From: Colimorpha_A sp900556615
Lineage (GTDB): Bacteria > Bacillota > Clostridia > Oscillospirales > CAG-272
Direction of reading: 5' to 3'
Assembly (NCBI GenBank): GCA_963598415.1
Contig: CAVBUH010000107.1
Span: forward strand, 1 to 8,041
DNA: 8,041 nt
Shown: in pieces, positions 5,552-8,041 of the stretch
How positions within the stretch are numbered: position 1 is the stretch's first letter
Layout of the letters: every line of letters begins with the position of its first letter
Translations under genes and position numbers: made by a program
Notes under the pieces: model-generated
Database searches by the model: none
Seen by the model: only the letters and a program-made list of their open reading frames with translations
What the model was told of the DNA's origin: nothing

Positions 5552-5767
5552 CTACTTAAAAGATTTTCCAGTTCTGACGTATGCGATGAACGGGGCTTTG
5601 GGTATTCTGTATTTCTTTCCTACCCTTTGTATCGGAAACAATTCCGAATATTCATCTGCCTTTTTTCTGAGCGTTGACGGTGAGATGCCCAGAACTGCTG
5701 CCGCCTCTGATGCACTCAGAAAGTTTTTTGTTGATTTTTCTATCTCCTCTAAGCTTTTGTTCTTCAA
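5552..5767 (-). CDS. Excisionase/MerR-like helix-turn-helix protein
   Basis: A 71-residue protein of the HTH_17/excisionase type. After a short charged N-terminus, FLSASEAAAVLGISPSTLRKKADEY is the HTH (about residues 16-40) and the wing follows as IQRVGKKYRIPKAPFIAYV. Such proteins bind DNA as recombination directionality factors or small regulators. The start is TTG 5767, supported by AGGTG five bases upstream. No ATG fits. It lies on the same strand as mobC and upstream of the candidate oriT, and diverges from a + strand promoter at 5799-5827. With no integrase in the window, a regulatory or relaxosome-accessory role is as likely as excision. Confidence 0.65.
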   Translation of the reverse strand: MKNKSLEEIEKSTKNFLSASEAAAVLGISPSTLRKKADEYSELFPIQRVGKKYRIPKAPFIAYVRTGKSFK

Positions 5768-5798
5768 ATAATCACCTGCCTTTCTGCGGAAATATTTC

Positions 5799-5827
5799 TT
5801 GAATCTTTATGATGAGTATGGTATAAT
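5799..5827 (+). promoter_or_regulatory. Promoter for the HNH-like gene
   Basis: -35 TTGAAT (5799-5804), a 17-base spacer and a perfect -10 TATAAT (5822-5827) predict a start near 5834. The leader would contain the whole two-hairpin element B before the start codon at 5903. The promoter lies outside that element. Confidence 0.7.
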
Positions 5828-5836
5828 CTATTTAAC

Positions 5837-5870
5837 GGGCATAAGCTGCTCGACAAATCGGAATTTGTTG
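5837..5870 (+). repeat. Two-hairpin element, copy B (left of HNH-like gene)
   Basis: Hairpin 1 is GGGCA (5837-5841), loop TAAGC, TGCTC (5847-5851), with one G-T wobble. Hairpin 2 abuts it: GACAAAT (5852-5858), loop CGGA, ATTTGTT (5863-5869), with C5851-G5870 able to extend it. The core 5846-5866 is 20/21 identical to copy A and 19/21 identical, inverted, to copy C. Confidence 0.65.
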
Positions 5871-5902
5871 CAAATTACTTATGACAGTAAAGGAGAATAC
5901 AT

Positions 5903-6973
5903 ATGTGGTCTATTGATATGAATACTGATGATTTGTCAAAGAACCAACTAATTGATGCAAGAAAGATGCTTGGACAATTTATAAAACAGGCAAAAACACA
6001 AGCCAAACATGAAACATGCTTGATATGTGGAGAAAAATTGCCATTTTGTAATTCTCATACCGTTCCTCAATTCTGTTTAAAAAACATAGCGGATAATGGA
6101 AAAGTGAAATTATTCAATGCACTTGTTGGAACAGAACTTCTTTCTGTGGACTCTGGAATTAATAATGCTGGAACTTTTCATATTATATGTCGCCCATGTG
6201 ATGGCACTATTTTTCAAGATTATGAAAATCCGCACGCCTATTCTAATAAACCGAGCAGTAAACTTCTTAACCAAATTGCTTTAAAAAATGTCCTTCGAGA
6301 TATTTATAAGCATGAGACTGAGCTTGAAATGATGAGAAATGCTAAAAAAACGATTCATGAAAATAATCCTTTCATTGCAATTATGGCCGACCGTTATTTT
6401 GATGGTCAAATAAAAGCACGTAGTCTAGATGTCAAGGAATGTTATGATATTTTTAATGTTGCTAAGAATAATTTGAGCGTTGTGTCTCCAAGTGTACATA
6501 TAGTATCTTTTGATCAATTAAATTATATTGTTCCAATTGCTTTTCAAGGAATGATAGCTCTAATAACAGGTGTTAATGGAGAAGTTATAAATAATCAATA
6601 TAATTATAATCCTGACTATTCTGTCGAATATTTACACTTGGCAATTTTTCCACTTGAAAACTCGTCGGTTATTATTACATTTTCTGATGACAAAAACTCT
6701 CGTACATTAACATTTGAAAATGAACTTAAAAATATGTCAAATGCTAATAGGCTCGAAATAATAAACCGTATTATGTTGTGGTATGCAGAAGATTATTTTT
6801 TCTCACCACAGTTACCGAAAGAAGTTTCAGATGAATTGGAGCAATCAGCACGGCAGATGCAGGATGTAGTATCATTTAATCCAGAAAAATCTTTAAAAAA
6901 TGCTGTCAAAGATTATGATTTGCGAAGAGATACTTGCTTACCCAATTTATTGTCACAGGAATATGCAATGTAG
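5903..6973 (+). CDS. Zinc-binding HNH-like protein of unknown function
   Basis: A 356-residue protein that I cannot place in a named family. Near the N-terminus it has CLICG (Cys39, Cys42), NSHTVPQF (Ser51-His52) and ICRPCDGTIFQDYE (Cys96, Cys99, Asp100, Tyr107-Glu108). Two CxxC knuckles around an SH-x2-P motif look like a treble-clef zinc site of the HNH nuclease kind, in which His52 would be the catalytic histidine. Residues 110-356 are of mixed secondary structure with no recognisable domain and no membrane segment. ATG 5903 has AAAGGAG seven bases upstream. It has its own promoter, is AT-rich, points against the mobilization genes, and is bracketed by inverted hairpin elements B and C. 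Cargo of this kind is often anti-phage or otherwise accessory, which is inference. Nuclease activity is not shown by sequence alone. Confidence 0.55.
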   Translation: MWSIDMNTDDLSKNQLIDARKMLGQFIKQAKTQAKHETCLICGEKLPFCNSHTVPQFCLKNIADNGKVKLFNALVGTELLSVDSGINNAGTFHIICRPCDGTIFQDYENPHAYSNKPSSKLLNQIALKNVLRDIYKHETELEMMRNAKKTIHENNPFIAIMADRYFDGQIKARSLDVKECYDIFNVAKNNLSVVSPSVHIVSFDQLNYIVPIAFQGMIALITGVNGEVINNQYNYNPDYSVEYLHLAIFPLENSSVIITFSDDKNSRTLTFENELKNMSNANRLEIINRIMLWYAEDYFFSPQLPKEVSDELEQSARQMQDVVSFNPEKSLKNAVKDYDLRRDTCLPNLLSQEYAM

Positions 6974-6978
6974 AATTT

Positions 6979-7008
6979 TTGGCAACTTTTCCCAATCTAC
7001 GTTATAAT
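6979..7008 (+). promoter_or_regulatory. Orphan promoter-like sequence after the HNH-like gene
   Basis: TTGGCA (6979-6984), 18 bases, then TATAAT (7003-7008), with AGGAG at 7028-7032. No start codon or frame longer than about 13 codons follows. It may be the remains of a deleted gene or the promoter of a short RNA ending at the terminator at 7109-7139. Confidence 0.35.
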
Positions 7009-7076
7009 AAATGGGGATCAATCCATCAGGAGCATATTGTATCCATAATTTCGCTGTATTTTATAAATGTGGAATA

Positions 7077-7109
7077 GATAAATTCCAATTTATCGAGCAG
7101 TTAATACTC
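7077..7109 (-). repeat. Two-hairpin element, copy C, inverted (right of HNH-like gene)
   Basis: Hairpin 2 is a perfect seven-pair stem, GATAAAT (7077-7083) and ATTTATC (7088-7094), around TCCA. Hairpin 1 follows at once: GAGCA (7095-7099) and TACTC (7105-7109), four pairs plus a G-U wobble if read on the minus strand. Relative to copy B, a C-G pair of hairpin 2 has become T-A, which keeps the stem. Confidence 0.65.
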
Positions 7110-7139
7110 ACAGCACTTTAACGGGTGCTGTGCTTTTTT
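7109..7139 (+). terminator. Strong rho-independent terminator
   Basis: An eight-pair stem CACAGCAC (7109-7116) and GTGCTGTG (7125-7132) with an eight-base loop, followed by C and six T. It ends + strand transcripts from the HNH-like gene and the orphan promoter. Its first base is the last base of hairpin element C. Confidence 0.8.
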
Positions 7140-7213
7140 CTGCCATAAAGTTTGCACAACGTCACCTGCCTGCAAATCTCCAAAACCAATGCAACAATAA
7201 AAAGTTCAATCAT
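7118..7213 (-). CDS. Possible 31-residue hydrophobic peptide
   Basis: ATG 7213 opens a 31-codon frame whose product begins MIELFIVALVLEICRQV and ends basic (RKKHSTR). AGGTGGAG lies just before it and overlaps the stop of the replication-like gene, a layout that suggests translational coupling. The short hydrophobic helix with a basic tail recalls small membrane peptides such as holin-like or type I toxins, but no family is recognised. The 3' end overlaps the + strand terminator. Real expression is uncertain. Confidence 0.35.
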   Translation of the reverse strand: MIELFIVALVLEICRQVTLCKLYGRKKHSTR

Positions 7214-7223
7214 ACTCTCCACC

Positions 7224-8041
7224 TCAAACCAATCCCACAAGCTGATTGTACTCCTCAATTTTCCAACGTTTCAGCCAGTCCCATAAGCAAACCTTCATGT
7301 ATGCTGCCTTGTTGCGAATGCTGCTTTCCGTTTTTTCTCTCAGTATCTTTTCCCATTCGTACTGAAAGCTGAGAATGAAATCATAAAGCGAATTTTCTCG
7401 GATAAGACTGTTCAGCGTATCAAGCACTTCCGTGTAACGAACGATCTGCCCGTTGAACCTGAAACTGTCAGCCATAATAAGCTCAGTCAGCATTTTCAAC
7501 GTTATGTCTATGAAATTCTTGTTAGGCATCGGCTTCGTATCATCGTCAAAGGCATAATTGCTGTATGCTGAAAGATACTGCAAAGCCGTAAGAACATAGC
7601 CGCTGTCACTTCGGAATGATTCGGGAATGTGCAGAGTTTTCGTCCTGCGTTCTTCCTCGTCAACATATATCAAGTCCATTTCGGAAGTCGGGTCACGGGT
7701 GTAGATGTAATGCCAGTTGTCAAGGTCAAGCCCAATAGCCGAAAGAATTTCAAGAAAAGATAATTTGCTTTCCGTTTTCATTCCGTCATTCATCTCCATG
7801 ACAGCCGAAAAATTTTTTTCGCACGCATGCGGAGAGAATGAAGGATCAGAAAAACAATTACTTTGATTTTTATTATCTTTAGTTTTACCCCGTGCTTCGC
7901 CTGACCTTGTTCCCCCATAATCAGCGGAACAAGCATTTTCGGCAGAAAAAGAGTTGCTAACAGAATTATCACTGCTGTTACCGATGAGCCGAGCGGAATC
8001 GGATTCATCAGCGCCTGAAACGGAATTCAGGTTCGTTACTG
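7224..8041 (-). CDS. Replication-initiator-like protein, C-terminal part (partial)
   Basis: The frame stays open from the stop at 7224 to the right edge, about 272 codons, so the ATG at 7799 is internal and the gene starts outside the window. Upstream of that ATG the same frame reads through a Ser/Asn/Asp-rich linker (for example GNSSDNSVSNSFSAEN, then GKTKDNKNQSNC). The C-terminal domain includes FRFNGQIVRYTEVLDTLNSL, a helical YDFILSFQYEWEKIL stretch and IRNKAAYMKVCLWDWL. This layout, with an unstructured linker followed by a small helical domain ending in a (N)xxAYxxxxLW/Y motif, resembles the DUF6017-type end of Firmicutes plasmid replication initiator (RepA) or replisome-organiser proteins. 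The N-terminal DNA-binding domain is not visible, so the replication role is inferred. Its position beside mobilization and partition genes fits. Confidence 0.5.
   Translation of the reverse strand, partial: VTNLNSVSGADESDSARLIGNSSDNSVSNSFSAENACSADYGGTRSGEARGKTKDNKNQSNCFSDPSFSPHACEKNFSAVMEMNDGMKTESKLSFLEILSAIGLDLDNWHYIYTRDPTSEMDLIYVDEEERRTKTLHIPESFRSDSGYVLTALQYLSAYSNYAFDDDTKPMPNKNFIDITLKMLTELIMADSFRFNGQIVRYTEVLDTLNSLIRENSLYDFILSFQYEWEKILREKTESSIRNKAAYMKVCLWDWLKRWKIEEYNQLVGLV

Noticed and set aside
7790..8008. 72-codon minus-strand hydrophobic frame
   Set aside because: It is an alternative frame of the replication-like gene's linker, whose own frame is open to the window edge.
1..8041. CRISPR array, tRNA or integrase
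   Set aside because: No regularly spaced repeats, no cloverleaf-like sequence and no tyrosine or serine recombinase motifs were seen on either strand.

Overview
This window looks like part of a mobilizable plasmid or integrated mobilizable element from a Gram-positive anaerobe of the Clostridia, most likely Ruminococcus-like. That placement is inferred from strong AGGAG-type ribosome binding sites, sigma-70-type promoters, AT-rich intergenic DNA and the mix of gene families. The host cannot be fixed from sequence reading alone. No tRNA, rRNA, CRISPR array, integrase or transposase gene was found.

Layout from left to right. (1) A + strand gene for a membrane-anchored DUF4230-like protein enters from or near the left edge and ends at a hairpin terminator. 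(2) A minus-strand operon reads coiled-coil small protein, acidic protein, then a ParA-type ATPase whose C-terminus is cut off at that same terminator. (3) A ribbon-helix-helix (RHH) repressor gene diverges from this operon. Both divergent promoters carry an identical 14-bp palindrome exactly in their -35/-10 spacer, a probable coordinated operator pair. (4) A GNAT acetyltransferase gene follows on the + strand. (5) A minus-strand mobilization block contains an HTH/excisionase-like protein, a candidate oriT with stacked hairpins, MobC, a MobP-type relaxase and an HPr-like protein that lacks the phosphorylatable residues. (6) A + strand gene encodes an unfamiliar protein with a zinc-binding CxxC/SH/CxxCD motif resembling HNH nucleases. 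(7) At the right, a minus-strand gene with a replication-initiator-like C-terminus runs off the window edge and is followed by a possible 31-residue hydrophobic peptide gene.

The most striking signal is shared by the two + strand cargo genes, the GNAT gene and the HNH-like gene. Each lies between backbone operons, is AT-rich and points against the mobilization genes. Each starts just after the same compact element: two abutting small hairpins, with 20 of 21 bases identical across the core. Each ends at an inverted, partly decayed copy of that element followed closely by a terminator. Around the HNH-like gene the inverted copies match at 19 of 21 positions and the differences preserve base pairing. 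This suggests either gene cassettes with hairpin-bearing inverted ends or a shared structured leader RNA. No recombinase for such cassettes is in the window.

Role of the parts (inference): RHH and ParA with their two small partners form a maintenance or partition module, MobC with the relaxase gives transfer when helped by a conjugative element, the right-edge gene gives replication, and the hairpin-bounded genes are exchangeable cargo.
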